DNA of 64,000 nt from Bacillus zhangzhouensis (GCF_000715205.1 NZ_JOTP01000007.1:62001-126000); one strand, 5' to 3'; shown: positions 20,198 to 30,929, numbered from the stretch's first letter. Program-made: numbers and translations. Notes: generated by a model from the sequence alone, not told the origin.

Positions 20198-21628
20198 ATG
20201 AAAACAGCGACAGTATCAGCACCTAAGAAACAAAAACGAACACTTCAAATGCCGGATGCCTATGTGCTCTTATTTATGATTGCACTAATTTGTACCATTG
20301 CAACATATTTTGTACCAGCGGGAGAGTTTGACCGAAAGACATCTGGGGAGATCACAACAGCCGTTCCTGGCAGCTATCACCGCATTGATCAATCACCAGT
20401 GAGTGCGGTTGGCTTTTTCACGGCCATTCAAGAAGGAATGGTGGGGTCATCTTCTATTATTTTTCTGATTTTATTTACTGGCGGAACCATTGCAATCTTG
20501 GAGAAGACAGGTGCAATTAACGGGATGATTCACCATGTCATCAGCCGTTTTCAAACGAAGCAATTATTGTTCATTTGTATTGTTGGAGGACTATTTTCGG
20601 TGCTTGGGACGACCGGAATTGTCGTGAACTCTGTCATTGGCTTTATTCCGATCGGCATCATTGTGGCACGGTCCTTGAAGTGGGACGCTGTGGCGGGAGC
20701 GGCGGTCATTTACATCGGCTGTTATGCCGGATTTAACGCAACGATTTTATCCCCATCTCCATTAGGTTTGTCTCAAACGATTGCAGAACTGCCGATCTTT
20801 TCTGGTATTGGCCTTCGTGTCATTATTTATCTTTGCTTTCTTATTTCTAGTATTGTGTACATCTACTTATATACAAGACGCCTGAAGAATAAAGAAAAGG
20901 GAAGCCTTCTTGGGGGTGAGTGGTTTCCTGCTAAGGGGCTTGGAGGAGCTGAAGCGGAATCAGTGGACAAGCCTGCCTTTACCAGCAGACATAAGCTGAT
21001 TTTAGTGGTGTGTGGTTTGTCGCTTGGAGGCTTTTTATATGGCGCGCTTCAGCTTGGCTGGACCGATAAGGAAATGGCGGGTGTGTTTATTTTTATGGCG
21101 ATCGCTGCTGGACTGCTCGGCGGATTAGCAGCCAATGATATTGCGAAAACGTTTATTGTTGGCTGTCAAAGCCTTGTATACGGTGCACTTATTGTCGGGA
21201 TGGCGCGCTGCATTTCAGTCATTCTAGAAAACGGTAAATTGCTTGATACAGTGGTCAATGGTTTGGCGAGTATGCTAACAGGATTTAGTCCAATTGCTGG
21301 TGCGATCGGGATGTATATTGCAAGTGCGCTTCTTCATTTTTTGATTTCATCAGGGTCCGGAGAAGCTGTTGTCTTTATTCCGATTCTTGCGCCGCTGGCT
21401 GATTTAATGGGCATCACTAGACAAGTAGCTGTAGAAGCGGTCATGCTCGGTGAAGGAGTAGTCAACTGTATCAATCCTACTTCAGGTGTGTTGATGGCTG
21501 TGCTTGCTGCAAGTGGTATTCCTTATGTGAAGTGGCTGCGTTTTATGGTGCCGCTTGCGCTCATTTGGTTTGTCATCGGTCTTGTGTTTATCTGTATCGG
21601 AGTAATGATCAACTGGGGACCTTATTAA
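20198..21628 (+). CDS. ycgA: YfcC/DcuC-family membrane transporter (YcgA)
   Basis: A 476-residue polytopic membrane protein with about 12 hydrophobic segments. It belongs to the C4-dicarboxylate anaerobic carrier/ArcD-like (YfcC) family: the N-terminal [14 protein letters not shown] and [25 protein letters not shown] near 145, and the [22 protein letters not shown] and [16 protein letters not shown] signatures near the C-terminus. Homologues move amino acids, peptides or carboxylates. Adjacency to the amidohydrolase AmhX suggests uptake of an acylated amino acid for hydrolysis; that link is inference. Confidence 0.88.
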   Translation: MKTATVSAPKKQKRTLQMPDAYVLLFMIALICTIATYFVPAGEFDRKTSGEITTAVPGSYHRIDQSPVSAVGFFTAIQEGMVGSSSIIFLILFTGGTIAILEKTGAINGMIHHVISRFQTKQLLFICIVGGLFSVLGTTGIVVNSVIGFIPIGIIVARSLKWDAVAGAAVIYIGCYAGFNATILSPSPLGLSQTIAELPIFSGIGLRVIIYLCFLISSIVYIYLYTRRLKNKEKGSLLGGEWFPAKGLGGAEAESVDKPAFTSRHKLILVVCGLSLGGFLYGALQLGWTDKEMAGVFIFMAIAAGLLGGLAANDIAKTFIVGCQSLVYGALIVGMARCISVILENGKLLDTVVNGLASMLTGFSPIAGAIGMYIASALLHFLISSGSGEAVVFIPILAPLADLMGITRQVAVEAVMLGEGVVNCINPTSGVLMAVLAASGIPYVKWLRFMVPLALIWFVIGLVFICIGVMINWGPY

Positions 21629-21639
21629 ATATGTATCAC

Positions 21640-21668
21640 GCTGCCGAAGAGAGTTTGGCAGCTTTTTT
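21640..21668 (+). terminator. Terminator of ycgA
   Basis: GCTGCC (21640-21645) and GGCAGC (21657-21662) form the stem, followed by TTTTTT. Confidence 0.8.
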
Positions 21669-21765
21669 CTTATGGAAATATGTATGGAGACAGCGGTTTG
21701 AAACCACAATAAGTGTGTTCACAAATTCGCTACATATTTTTTTAAAGCAACCCCCTTGCAAAAGT

Positions 21766-21783
21766 TTGTGAAGTATTGCACAA
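21766..21783 (+). promoter_or_regulatory. Rex operator 1 upstream of ldh
   Basis: TTGTGAAGTATTGCACAA matches the Rex consensus TTGTGAA-N4-TTCACAA at all but one arm position. Rex is the NADH/NAD+-sensing repressor of fermentation genes in Bacillus, and ldh-lctP is a classic target. Confidence 0.8.
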
Positions 21784-21788
21784 TAAGA

Positions 21789-21806
21789 ATGTGAAATACT
21801 TCACAA
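21789..21806 (+). promoter_or_regulatory. Rex operator 2 upstream of ldh
   Basis: ATGTGAAATACTTCACAA differs from TTGTGAA-N4-TTCACAA only in its first base. It starts 23 bases after the first site, so two Rex dimers could bind side by side over the promoter. Confidence 0.85.
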
Positions 21807-21845
21807 ACAAAAAGCAACCTAGTTTTACTTAGGAGGATGAGATAA

Positions 21846-22793
<948 letters not shown>

Positions 22794-22836
22794 TCAATCA
22801 AAGGCAACCTATCTGAGCAGAAAAGGATGAATCACT

Positions 22837-24459
22837 ATGTGGCAGCAAATATATGATCCGTTTGGTAATGAATTCGTGAGTGCATTGGTCGCAATGCTTC
22901 CAATCTTGTTTTTCCTACTTGCTTTAACTGTATTTAAGTTAAAAGGTGTTTTAGCCGCTTGTTTTACCTTAATCGTCAGTTTTGTGACAGCTGTTTTCTT
23001 CTTTCATATGCCAATTGAGAAGGCACTATCTGCTGTACTGCTCGGTATATCTAATGGGCTTTGGCCGATTGGATATATCGTCATCATGGCCGTATGGCTC
23101 TATAAAATTGCTGTGAAATCTGGGAAATTTGATGTCATTCGTTCTAGTATTGCTGGAATCTCTCAAGATCAACGTCTTCAGCTCTTATTAATTGGTTTTA
23201 GTTTTAACGCATTTTTAGAGGGAGCAGCTGGGTTTGGGGTACCGATTGCGATCAGTGCCGCCCTTTTAACAGAGCTTGGATTTAAACCACTGAAAGCCGC
23301 AATGCTCTGTTTAATTGCCAATGCTGCGTCTGGCGCGTTTGGTGCAGTGGGCATCCCAGTCATTACAGGGGCGCAAATGGGCAATATGACGCCGCTCGCT
23401 TTATCTCAAACCCTTGTGTATACGATCCCATTTATTTCTTTCTGTATCCCGTTTCTACTCATTCTGATTGTAGACGGCTTCAAAGGGATCAAAGAAACGC
23501 TGCCAGCCTTGCTTGTTGTCAGTGGAAGCTATGCGATTTTGCAAGCTGTGACGATGGTGACGATGGGCCCTGAGCTTGCCAACATTATTTCAGCCTTAGC
23601 AAGTATGGGAATTTTGGCTTTATTTCTTCGGAAATGGCAGCCAAAACACATTTATCGTGAAGAAGGAGCGCCAGCCATTGAACAAAAACAAACGTATCGC
23701 GGAGTTGAAATCCTGAAAGCATGGTCTCCGTTCTATATTTTAACTGCCGTTATTACTGTATGGAGTCTGCCAGCATTTAAAGCATTGTTTGCTGTAGGAG
23801 GACCACTCAACTGGACGACGATTTTAGTGAAAATGCCGTTTCTACATCAGCAAATTGTGAAATTACCACCAATTGCACAAACAGAAACACCCATTGATGC
23901 GATCTTTAAAATAGATGTCATTAGTGCAACAGGTACTGCTATTTTAATTGCGGTCATGCTGACAGGATTGTTTAGCAGACATATTAGGTTAACAGAAGGC
24001 GCTGCCTGTTTAAAAGCAGCGGTGAAGGAGCTGTGGGTACCTGTTCTCACCATTTGTTTTGTCATGGGCTTTGCCAACTTGGCAAACTTTGCCGGACTTA
24101 GCTCTGCAATTGGTCTTGCGCTTGCCAAAACAGGCGATTTGTTCCCGCTTGTCAGCCCGGTGCTTGGCTGGATCGGCGTGTTTATTACGGGGTCTGTCGT
24201 GAGTAACAATGCATTATTCGGTAACCTTCAAGCGGTCACTGCTTCTCAAATCGGATCACAGGCAGGTTTGTTAATCGGGGCGAATACGACCGGTGGTGTC
24301 ATGGCGAAGTTAATTTCTCCACAATCAATCGCCATCGCTACAGCAGCCGTTGGAGAAACAGGTAAAGAATCTGAGCTATTCAAAAAGACAGTGAAGTACA
24401 GCTTCATCTTGCTTGCCATCGTGTGTATATGGACATTCATTCTTGCTCAATTTGTATAG
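22837..24459 (+). CDS. lctP: L-lactate permease
   Basis: A 540-residue LctP-family membrane protein with 13-14 hydrophobic segments. Signatures include [31 protein letters not shown] near 125-140, and the C-terminal [14 protein letters not shown] and [21 protein letters not shown]. It moves L-lactate with protons and partners ldh in the same Rex-controlled transcript. The ATG at 22837 follows AAAGGATG. It is closed by a strong bidirectional terminator. Confidence 0.95.
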   Translation: MWQQIYDPFGNEFVSALVAMLPILFFLLALTVFKLKGVLAACFTLIVSFVTAVFFFHMPIEKALSAVLLGISNGLWPIGYIVIMAVWLYKIAVKSGKFDVIRSSIAGISQDQRLQLLLIGFSFNAFLEGAAGFGVPIAISAALLTELGFKPLKAAMLCLIANAASGAFGAVGIPVITGAQMGNMTPLALSQTLVYTIPFISFCIPFLLILIVDGFKGIKETLPALLVVSGSYAILQAVTMVTMGPELANIISALASMGILALFLRKWQPKHIYREEGAPAIEQKQTYRGVEILKAWSPFYILTAVITVWSLPAFKALFAVGGPLNWTTILVKMPFLHQQIVKLPPIAQTETPIDAIFKIDVISATGTAILIAVMLTGLFSRHIRLTEGAACLKAAVKELWVPVLTICFVMGFANLANFAGLSSAIGLALAKTGDLFPLVSPVLGWIGVFITGSVVSNNALFGNLQAVTASQIGSQAGLLIGANTTGGVMAKLISPQSIAIATAAVGETGKESELFKKTVKYSFILLAIVCIWTFILAQFV

Positions 24460-24473
24460 GTTCATAGATAGGT

Positions 24474-24510
24474 TTTAAAAAAGACTGAGATGGCTCTCAG
24501 TCTTATTTTG
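24474..24510. terminator. Bidirectional terminator between lctP and ntdR
   Basis: AAGACTGAGA and TCTCAGTCTT make a perfect 10-bp stem with a TGGC loop (24481-24504). T-rich sequence follows on the right, and A-rich sequence on the left serves the opposite strand. Confidence 0.85.
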
Positions 24511-24511
24511 T

Positions 24512-25501
24512 TTATGTAGATTCTCTTGTCACGAGCCGAGTAGGCAGTTGGATATGATCACGCTGTAATGGTTTTTGGTCTTGCAGAAGCTGAATCATTT
24601 GCTGCACAGACCGCTGACCAAGTTCTACGATCGGGATGTCAATGGTGGTGATCGTTGGAGCCGTCACCTCGCAAATGTCTTGGTTGTCATAGCCGATAAC
24701 CGCTAGATCCTCGGGGATTTGATAACCATATGAAATGGCCCGTTTAATGAGTCCTGCTGCGACTTGATCATTGCCGGTAAAAATGGCATCAGGTGTATCC
24801 GGCATGCCATGGATCAAATCCATTAAGCGAAAGCCGTCTTCAATGGTAAAGGCCTCCCCAAACAGCCAATCTTCATTTAGCGGCAAACCGTGAGCAGAAA
24901 GCGCATCCAGATAGCCCTTTCTTCTTTGTTTCTGTGCCTCACTACTTTCTGTATCAAAGCAAAATCCAATCGATTTACGCCCTGACCGAATCAAATAATC
25001 AACAGCCTTATAGGCGGCTTCGCGCTCATCGTATCCAATAATCGGGATGTCTGCTGTTTGATGATATTCATTTGCCATGACAATGGGGCCGTTTGATAAA
25101 AATGGCTCGATCTTTTCCCACTTATTTTCTAATGCCCCCAATATGACGCCATCTACTTCTTTTCTTTTTAATAATTGAAGCCCTTCAAGCTCTAGTGATT
25201 CTTGGTAAAACGTCTGGAGCACGATAGCTTTATACCCTTGATCCAGTGCTTCCTTTGAAATGCCTTTAATCAATTGTGCAAAAAAAGGATGGTCCACAGC
25301 CGGGACAGACACAGCAATGGTCTTTGTCTGATGTGAACGAAGGGTGCGAGCCGCTGAACTCGGTGTATACTCCATTTCCTTCATCACCTGTAAAATGTGC
25401 TGACGCTTTTCCTCTGACACATATGGATGATGATTCAGCACCCTGGAAACAGTGGTGGTTGAAACCCCGCAGCGCTTGGCAATTTCATAAATTGTACACA
25501 T
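24512..25501 (-). CDS. ntdR: LacI family regulator NtdR
   Basis: A 329-residue LacI/GalR-type repressor. The N-terminal helix-turn-helix is TIYEIAKRCGVSTTTVSRVLN (residues 3-23), with a hinge around 50-60 and a periplasmic-binding-like effector domain (FTGNDQVAAGLIK, VIGYDNQDI). In B. subtilis NtdR sits divergent to ntdABC and activates it in response to kanosamine; gene order here is the same. ATG 25501 is chosen (AAAGGAT about 9 bases upstream); 48 extra in-frame codons reach into the ntdA promoter and are rejected. Confidence 0.88.
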   Translation of the reverse strand: MCTIYEIAKRCGVSTTTVSRVLNHHPYVSEEKRQHILQVMKEMEYTPSSAARTLRSHQTKTIAVSVPAVDHPFFAQLIKGISKEALDQGYKAIVLQTFYQESLELEGLQLLKRKEVDGVILGALENKWEKIEPFLSNGPIVMANEYHQTADIPIIGYDEREAAYKAVDYLIRSGRKSIGFCFDTESSEAQKQRRKGYLDALSAHGLPLNEDWLFGEAFTIEDGFRLMDLIHGMPDTPDAIFTGNDQVAAGLIKRAISYGYQIPEDLAVIGYDNQDICEVTAPTITTIDIPIVELGQRSVQQMIQLLQDQKPLQRDHIQLPTRLVTREST

Positions 25502-25550
25502 ATTAACAAATCCTTTACACAAAGTTATTGTTCTGAAATCGATAACATCA

Positions 25551-25579
25551 TTTACAATGTGAAACAAGTTAAATATTAA
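25551..25579 (+). promoter_or_regulatory. Putative ntdA promoter with overlapping inverted repeat
   Basis: TTTACA (25551-25556), 17 bases, then TATTAA (25574-25579) suggest a SigA promoter. An inverted repeat GTTAA-ATA-TTAAC (25568-25580) covers the -10. The 12-mer ATATTAACAAAT occurs at 25573-25584 and again at 25500-25511, at the ntdR start. These are candidate NtdR sites, unproven. Confidence 0.5.
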
Positions 25580-25610
25580 CAAATGGAATTGATTAATTGG
25601 AGGGAATGGA

Positions 25611-26936
25611 ATGCAAATATTGACGAAGGTATCAGGTAAAAGCAAGGATTATCTACCTTTGCTGGATATGATCAATCAAGGTGTTCAAGTAAAGTCTGAT
25701 TCAGTAGAAAAGCATCTAGCGAATGAAAAGCTGGTGACGTTCCTTGAACAAGATATTGAGCACACAGGTTTGGAAAAAATTCTCTTCCATTATAAACAAA
25801 ATAAGGAAAAAAAGATACCGTTCCTGCCAGTTGATAAACTGATTTCAGAGGATGAGATCGATGATATTATGCAGGTACTGAAAGAAGTATTGAATTCTGG
25901 CCGTTTTACTTCAGGGCCATATATTCCACGTTTTGAAAAAGCGCTCGCTGAGTATTTAGGGAAAAAATATGTCATTGCCACATCAAGTGGGACAGATGCC
26001 CTCATGATCAGCCTCATATCAGCAGGCGTCCATCCAGGAGACGAGGTCATTCTGCCAGCCAATAGCTTTGCTGCAACAGAAAATGCAGTGCTTGCTATTG
26101 GGGCTGTTCCAGTCTATGCCGATATTGACCCAGACACCTACTGCCTGGCACCGAGTGAAATAGAGAAGCATATCACGGATAAGACGGTATGCATTCTGCC
26201 GGTTCATTTATATGGAAAGCAAGCGGATATGGAGGCCATTTCGGCGATTGCGAAGCAGCATGGTCTAAAAATCATTGAAGATGGCTGTCAGGCGATTGGC
26301 AGCAGCGGCCTTGGGGCATTTGGAGATGGACTTGTTCTCAGCTTTAACCCATACAAAAACCTTGGAGTCTGCGGAAAGGCAGGAGCCATTGCCACAAATG
26401 ATGAAGCCTTAGCCGAAAAATGCATGGAGATCAGCTATCATGGGTTTGAAGTAGGAAAGAAAAATGTCAAACGCAGTGACTACGGCTTTAATTCCAAGAT
26501 TGATAACTTGCAGGCAGCGATCGGACTAGAACGGATGAAGTATTTAAGTTTGCAAAACTTTAAGCGTTTTTACTTAGCAAAGCGATACATTGATCAGCTA
26601 CAAACGCTTGAGGATGAAGGAACCATCAAGCTTCCGAAGCTGACAGATGATCATGTATGGCACCTATTTCCTATCAGGGTGATCAAAGGAGATCGAGATG
26701 AGCTGGCGGAGCAATTGCTAGAGCTTGGCATTGAGACTGATGTCTATTACCCAATTCTATCGCATCAGCATCAAACAAATCTTGTCTCCCAAAAATATAA
26801 ACAAACGACGCTTCCGCATACGGAAAAAGCAGCACAGCAGTTGCTCCATTTGCCGCTTTACCCGGGAATGCCGCTGCAAGATCAGGAGAAAGTCATCGAG
26901 GGGGTCCATCATGTTATCAAATCTTCCTTTCAGTAA
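25611..26936 (+). CDS. ntdA: 3-oxo-glucose-6-phosphate:glutamate aminotransferase NtdA
   Basis: A 441-residue PLP-dependent sugar aminotransferase, the same length as B. subtilis NtdA. It makes kanosamine 6-phosphate from 3-oxo-glucose 6-phosphate and glutamate. Seen: an extended N-terminal region (1-70) specific to NtdA, SSGTDALM near 125, IEDGCQAIG near 222, and the Schiff-base lysine in SFNPYKN (Lys249). ATG 25611 follows GGAGGGAATGG. It overlaps ntdB by 26 bases. Confidence 0.93.
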   Translation: MQILTKVSGKSKDYLPLLDMINQGVQVKSDSVEKHLANEKLVTFLEQDIEHTGLEKILFHYKQNKEKKIPFLPVDKLISEDEIDDIMQVLKEVLNSGRFTSGPYIPRFEKALAEYLGKKYVIATSSGTDALMISLISAGVHPGDEVILPANSFAATENAVLAIGAVPVYADIDPDTYCLAPSEIEKHITDKTVCILPVHLYGKQADMEAISAIAKQHGLKIIEDGCQAIGSSGLGAFGDGLVLSFNPYKNLGVCGKAGAIATNDEALAEKCMEISYHGFEVGKKNVKRSDYGFNSKIDNLQAAIGLERMKYLSLQNFKRFYLAKRYIDQLQTLEDEGTIKLPKLTDDHVWHLFPIRVIKGDRDELAEQLLELGIETDVYYPILSHQHQTNLVSQKYKQTTLPHTEKAAQQLLHLPLYPGMPLQDQEKVIEGVHHVIKSSFQ

Positions 26937-27777
26937 AAAGCTGCTGAATCAGCCGGAAAACCCGCAGTGGATCGTCTTCTGTGACTTTGATGAAACCTAT
27001 TATTCTCACGGAATGACAGAGAAGCAGAGAGAGGATGTAAAGCAGCTGGAAGCATTTGTGGCAGAAAAGAGCGAAGCAGGACAGCTCATACTGGGCTGGG
27101 TGACGGGGAGCAGTCTCGATTCTGTCACGAGCAAAATGGAAAAAGGTGGCTTCAGTCAATTTCCGCATTTCATTGCGTCGAACTTAGGGACTGAGATTGT
27201 ATATACGTCGGATGCTCATTTTGGACAGCCAGATGCGGAATGGATGAAACGGCTGGATGCGCAGGGCTTTTCAGATGAAAAAATCGAAGATATCCTGCAA
27301 ACCGTACGTGAAAAGGGGATTACCCTCAGGCCGCAAACACAGCTGGGCAGCTCAGGATATAAGAAAAATTTCTATTATCAGGAGCAGGATGAACGGACAG
27401 ATCTTCATCATCTCTCGTTCATACAAACACTTGCCAAAGAGCGGGGTGTGGCGGTAAATATCAACAAATGCAACCCGCTCGCAGGAGATCCTGCGGATTG
27501 CTATGATGTCGACTTTTTACCAGTCGGGACAGGGAAGGATGAAATTGTCCGCTTTATGCTGAGTCAATATGATCTATCAATAGACCAAGGCTTTGCCTTT
27601 GGTGATAGTGGGAACGATTTGCGTATGCTTCAATCCGTCACGCACGGGTTTCTCGTCCAAAATGCGACGGCCGAGGCCAAACGGCACCATCACCAAATTT
27701 GTCATCATGGGTATGCAAAAGGAATCTACGAAACACTGAAAACAGTGATGTATAAACATGAGGAGGCACATTCATGA
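26911..27777 (+). CDS. ntdB: Kanosamine-6-phosphate phosphatase NtdB
   Basis: A 288-residue HAD phosphatase that releases free kanosamine. Motif I is CDFDETY (nucleophile Asp near 27, acid Asp near 29), and the metal motif is FGDSGNDLRM near 232. ATG 26911 is chosen: GAGGGGG lies about 6 bases upstream and the N-terminus then matches the family. An in-frame start at 26725 is deep inside ntdA. It overlaps ntdA by 26 bases and ntdC by 4, so the three are one translational unit. Confidence 0.9.
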   Translation: MLSNLPFSKKLLNQPENPQWIVFCDFDETYYSHGMTEKQREDVKQLEAFVAEKSEAGQLILGWVTGSSLDSVTSKMEKGGFSQFPHFIASNLGTEIVYTSDAHFGQPDAEWMKRLDAQGFSDEKIEDILQTVREKGITLRPQTQLGSSGYKKNFYYQEQDERTDLHHLSFIQTLAKERGVAVNINKCNPLAGDPADCYDVDFLPVGTGKDEIVRFMLSQYDLSIDQGFAFGDSGNDLRMLQSVTHGFLVQNATAEAKRHHHQICHHGYAKGIYETLKTVMYKHEEAHS

Positions 27778-28820
27778 AGAAAATTGGAATTGTTGGAGCA
27801 GGGAATATTGCAAAAGCACATGCAAGAGCTTTATCAACGATCAAAGGTGCAGAATTATCCGGCGTCTATGATTTGCACGAATCAGTAGCACAGGGATTCA
27901 TTAAACAGTACGGCGGACGGGTGTATTCAAGTATCGATACGCTAGCCGATGCATCTGATGGGTTGATTATTGCTTCCCCTAACTTTTGTCACAAGGACCA
28001 TGCCCTTCAGGCGCTAAGAGCGGGACAGCCGATTTTATGTGAAAAACCGATGGCTGTCTCGTTGAAAGAAGCGAAGGAAATGGTGGAGACAGCCAAACAG
28101 TTCCAGGTTCAGGCCGGTATGGGCTTTAACTATCGTTACTTATCCTTTGTGAATATTTTGAAGAACTTGATTGCCAATGGTGAATTGGGCCGAATTTTAA
28201 CGGTTAGAACTCATTTTAAGAAAAATAGTGCCCTCAGAAGAAAGACATTTTCATGGAGAGACAGCGGCGAGAGTCTTCGAACAAGCGGTGCACTAGGGGA
28301 TCTTGGCATTCATTTGTTTGATATGCTGTGGTACTTATTTGGCAGTGGAATGAAAAAAGAATCTCTTAACACGAAGATGCTGACACATGTAAAGGAAAAA
28401 GAAGAGAAAAAGGTAGAGGTGGATGATCATACCGAAATTTTTGGGCAAATGGAGAATCAAGTGTTCTTTCATTTGGTGACGTCCAAAAGCTCGCAGCCTG
28501 AGGAATGCGGATTTAGTGTAGAAGTGATTGGCCATGACAAGGTATTCAAATACCATACGAACATGAAAAACGAATATGAGATCACTGATGGCTTAAGTGT
28601 AGAACGTCATCAAATGCCGCAAACCCTGCTGACTGATCCGCCAAATGAATTTTATGGATGGTCCGATACGTTTCGTGATCAACTAATGCATTGGGTGAAT
28701 ACAGATCCATACCCATCTCATATGAAGGTGGCTGATTTTGAAGATGGGTTTCGCGCGCAGGCTGCGTTAAATACATGCTTCGAGAGGGAAGAGGCTGTCG
28801 TCTCTGCCCAGGCATATTAA
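27774..28820 (+). CDS. ntdC: Glucose-6-phosphate 3-dehydrogenase NtdC
   Basis: A 348-residue Gfo/Idh/MocA-family NAD-dependent dehydrogenase, the first chemical step of kanosamine synthesis (glucose 6-phosphate to the 3-oxo sugar). Seen: GAGNIAKAHARAL (7-19) for NAD, CEKPM near 91 with the family's catalytic Lys, and GDLGIHLFDML near 175 with the conserved Asp and His. It starts at ATG 27774, overlapping the ntdB stop, with GGAGG upstream. The unstable 3-oxo product must be passed quickly to NtdA, which fits the tight coupling. Confidence 0.92.
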   Translation: MKKIGIVGAGNIAKAHARALSTIKGAELSGVYDLHESVAQGFIKQYGGRVYSSIDTLADASDGLIIASPNFCHKDHALQALRAGQPILCEKPMAVSLKEAKEMVETAKQFQVQAGMGFNYRYLSFVNILKNLIANGELGRILTVRTHFKKNSALRRKTFSWRDSGESLRTSGALGDLGIHLFDMLWYLFGSGMKKESLNTKMLTHVKEKEEKKVEVDDHTEIFGQMENQVFFHLVTSKSSQPEECGFSVEVIGHDKVFKYHTNMKNEYEITDGLSVERHQMPQTLLTDPPNEFYGWSDTFRDQLMHWVNTDPYPSHMKVADFEDGFRAQAALNTCFEREEAVVSAQAY

Positions 28821-28826
28821 AGAGGT

Positions 28827-28857
28827 GGAGCGGAGAATTTCAACTCCGCTCCTTTTT
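28827..28857 (+). terminator. Terminator between ntdC and glcP-like gene
   Basis: GGAGCGGAG (28827-28835) and CTCCGCTCC (28844-28852) form a perfect 9-bp G+C-rich stem followed by TTTTT. It lies only 16 bases before the next gene's start, so glcP is probably transcribed less than ntdABC. Confidence 0.85.
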
Positions 28858-28872
28858 AGAGGAAGTGAAAAG

Positions 28873-30060
28873 ATGAAAAAGGTGTTTTATTTTGGCTGTG
28901 TCTTTTATTTTTTTATTGGGACCATTCATGTGTTTTTTGGAAGCTTAACTCCTTATTTGCTGTCTAGTTATGATAAGGGTCCCGGGGAATTATCTTCTTT
29001 AATCTTTTTTCAGTTTATTGGTTTTTTGACAGGTGTTCTTTTATCCCCCATTCTTGTGAGAAAAAAAGGCTATGGCGCTGTTTTGACCATGGGACTGCTG
29101 CTCATGATCGGTTCACTTCTCCTTGGGCTTTTGGTGCCAGGCTGGACGACGCTTGTGCTGGCAGGTTTTTTTCTTGGGAGCGGTGCGGGCAGTCTTGAGA
29201 CAACAGCGGGGGCGTATGTGATTTCAATGGCAAACAGTGCAAAGCGAATTAGCATCATGGAAGTCTTTTTTGGATTAGGTGCACTGCTATTCCCTCTTTT
29301 GATTCTGCTGACCGTCACAGAACAGACGTGGCATTATGTGTTTTTATTCCAGGTGGGTGCGCTGACATTTTTCCTCATGCTCTGGCTTGTCTTTATGAGT
29401 AAATTGCCTCGTGGGCAGATGGCTGCTCCTTCTCAAGAGAAGAAGAAACCGTCTTTACTTGTTGATCGCAGCAATCGAATGATTGTCGTGCTCATGATAT
29501 GCTTTGCTTTTTTCTACGCAGGAATTGAAACGAACTTTGCGAACTTTTTGCCGTCGATCATGCTGGAAAAAGGGGGAGACAATTGGGGTCTCTTTGCTGT
29601 CTCCACTTTTTGGACGGCGATTGTCATCGGCAGAACCGTGATCGCGAGAAAAGCAGATCAGCTGCAGCCGCTGCGTTTTTTAAAGCTAAGTGCGGCTCTC
29701 ATGATCCTGCTGCTCGTTGTATTTGCACTGACAACCCACATAGCCGCACAGCTGATTCTCATCTTTTTCATTGGTTTGTGCGCAGCTGGCATGTTTCCAA
29801 TCGCGCTGACTGCCTCTGCATTAATGATTGAAAATGCTATCGACGAAGCAACGAGTTATTTTATTGCTGCTGCGAGTTTAGGTGGAGCCTGCTTGTCCTT
29901 TTTCATTGGATTTAGTCTTGAATGGGCAGGAGCGACAAGTGCCATCTTTGTTTTCGCCTTCTTAGCCGTTCTTCTGTTTGCAGCTGCGATTCAAATGAAT
30001 CGCTCCAGAAAAAAAGAAACGGCTCTTCCGCAGCAGTCAGCGCTGAAAGCAGATCGGTAA
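28873..30060 (+). CDS. glcP: MFS sugar transporter, GlcP-like
   Basis: A 395-residue major facilitator with 12 hydrophobic segments. It resembles B. subtilis GlcP, a glucose/mannose:H+ symporter encoded next to ntdABC: GTIHVFFGSLTPYLL at the N-terminus, FFQFIGFLTGVLL, and YAGIETNFANFLPSI near 215. In this context it could import glucose or handle kanosamine. ATG 28873 is chosen (AGAGGAAGTG upstream); an in-frame start at 28825 lies in the terminator hairpin. The distinction between glucose import and kanosamine export cannot be made from sequence. Confidence 0.8.
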   Translation: MKKVFYFGCVFYFFIGTIHVFFGSLTPYLLSSYDKGPGELSSLIFFQFIGFLTGVLLSPILVRKKGYGAVLTMGLLLMIGSLLLGLLVPGWTTLVLAGFFLGSGAGSLETTAGAYVISMANSAKRISIMEVFFGLGALLFPLLILLTVTEQTWHYVFLFQVGALTFFLMLWLVFMSKLPRGQMAAPSQEKKKPSLLVDRSNRMIVVLMICFAFFYAGIETNFANFLPSIMLEKGGDNWGLFAVSTFWTAIVIGRTVIARKADQLQPLRFLKLSAALMILLLVVFALTTHIAAQLILIFFIGLCAAGMFPIALTASALMIENAIDEATSYFIAAASLGGACLSFFIGFSLEWAGATSAIFVFAFLAVLLFAAAIQMNRSRKKETALPQQSALKADR

Positions 30061-30186
30061 GCAGCTTATCCAATTTGATCGTCCTTTTTTTTAAAAGTCC
30101 AACTGAAAAGATGACAAAGGACTTGTACTAAAACACAGAAGGTTTGAATAACATGTACAAGTCAGCATCAAAAGGAGGACGTCTAT

Positions 30187-30816
30187 GTGGCGGTGTTTTT
30201 TGGTTATATCTTTTTAGGGTTGTCACTTTCAGCGCCTGTTGGGCCAGTCAATGCAGCCCAGATCGACAGAGGGATAAAAAGTGGGTTTTGGCACGCATGG
30301 ATTTTTGGTGTGGGGGCTATGGCTGCGGATATTGTCTATATGGTCCTCATATATTTTGGTGTCGCCCAGCTTTTGACCGCACCTCTTGTGAAAACTTTTT
30401 TGTGGCTGTTCGGCTTTTTCGTTCTGACCTATACCGGTATTGAAAGCCTTCGTAAAATCAATTTGCAGGAGAGCCCGAAAAAGGACGGAGGAAACACATC
30501 GGTCGGACATTCGTTCATGACAGGGTTTTTCATTTCTCTTTCCAATCCGCTCAGTATTTTATTTTGGCTTGGAATCTATGGCAGTATTTTGGCCAATACG
30601 ATCGAAAAGTATGGGGCTTCCCAAATGCTGATGTACAGCATCGCTATTTTCATCGGCATGCTCTTATGGGATTTCTGTATGGCGCTGCTCGCCAGTACGT
30701 TTAGACGGTATTTAAATGAACGGATTTTGCACGGCTTATCCGTTCTGGCAGGTCTTTCTTTACTTGGTTTCGGCGCCTATTTTGGGTATCAAGGGATTAT
30801 GGCGTTGATTGGGTAG
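30187..30816 (+). CDS. ycgF: LysE family translocator YcgF
   Basis: A 209-residue six-helix LysE/RhtB-type exporter. Seen: LSAPVGPVNAAQIDRGIKSGF near residue 13, AMAADIVYM, and GFFISLSNPLSILFWLGIYG near 115. Family members export amino acids or related small molecules; the substrate here is unknown. GTG 30187 follows AAAGGAGG. The 126-base gap to the left shows no gene. It corresponds in order to B. subtilis ycgF. Confidence 0.88.
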   Translation: MAVFFGYIFLGLSLSAPVGPVNAAQIDRGIKSGFWHAWIFGVGAMAADIVYMVLIYFGVAQLLTAPLVKTFLWLFGFFVLTYTGIESLRKINLQESPKKDGGNTSVGHSFMTGFFISLSNPLSILFWLGIYGSILANTIEKYGASQMLMYSIAIFIGMLLWDFCMALLASTFRRYLNERILHGLSVLAGLSLLGFGAYFGYQGIMALIG

Positions 30817-30879
30817 TCTTATGCAGAATTACTTTCTGAAGGTCATAGTTTAAAATTAATTTTTTACTTAAAAGATTGG

Positions 30880-30920
30880 AACACGAAAAGCCCTGTTTTG
30901 TGTACAGGGCTTTTCGTGTT
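30880..30920. terminator. Bidirectional terminator after ycgF
   Basis: AACACGAAAAGCCCTG and CAGGGCTTTTCGTGTT are a perfect 16-bp inverted repeat with a 9-base loop. The TTTTC within the stem and T-rich flanks suit termination of both ycgF and the convergent secreted-protein gene. Confidence 0.85.
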
Positions 30921-30929
30921 GTTAATAGA

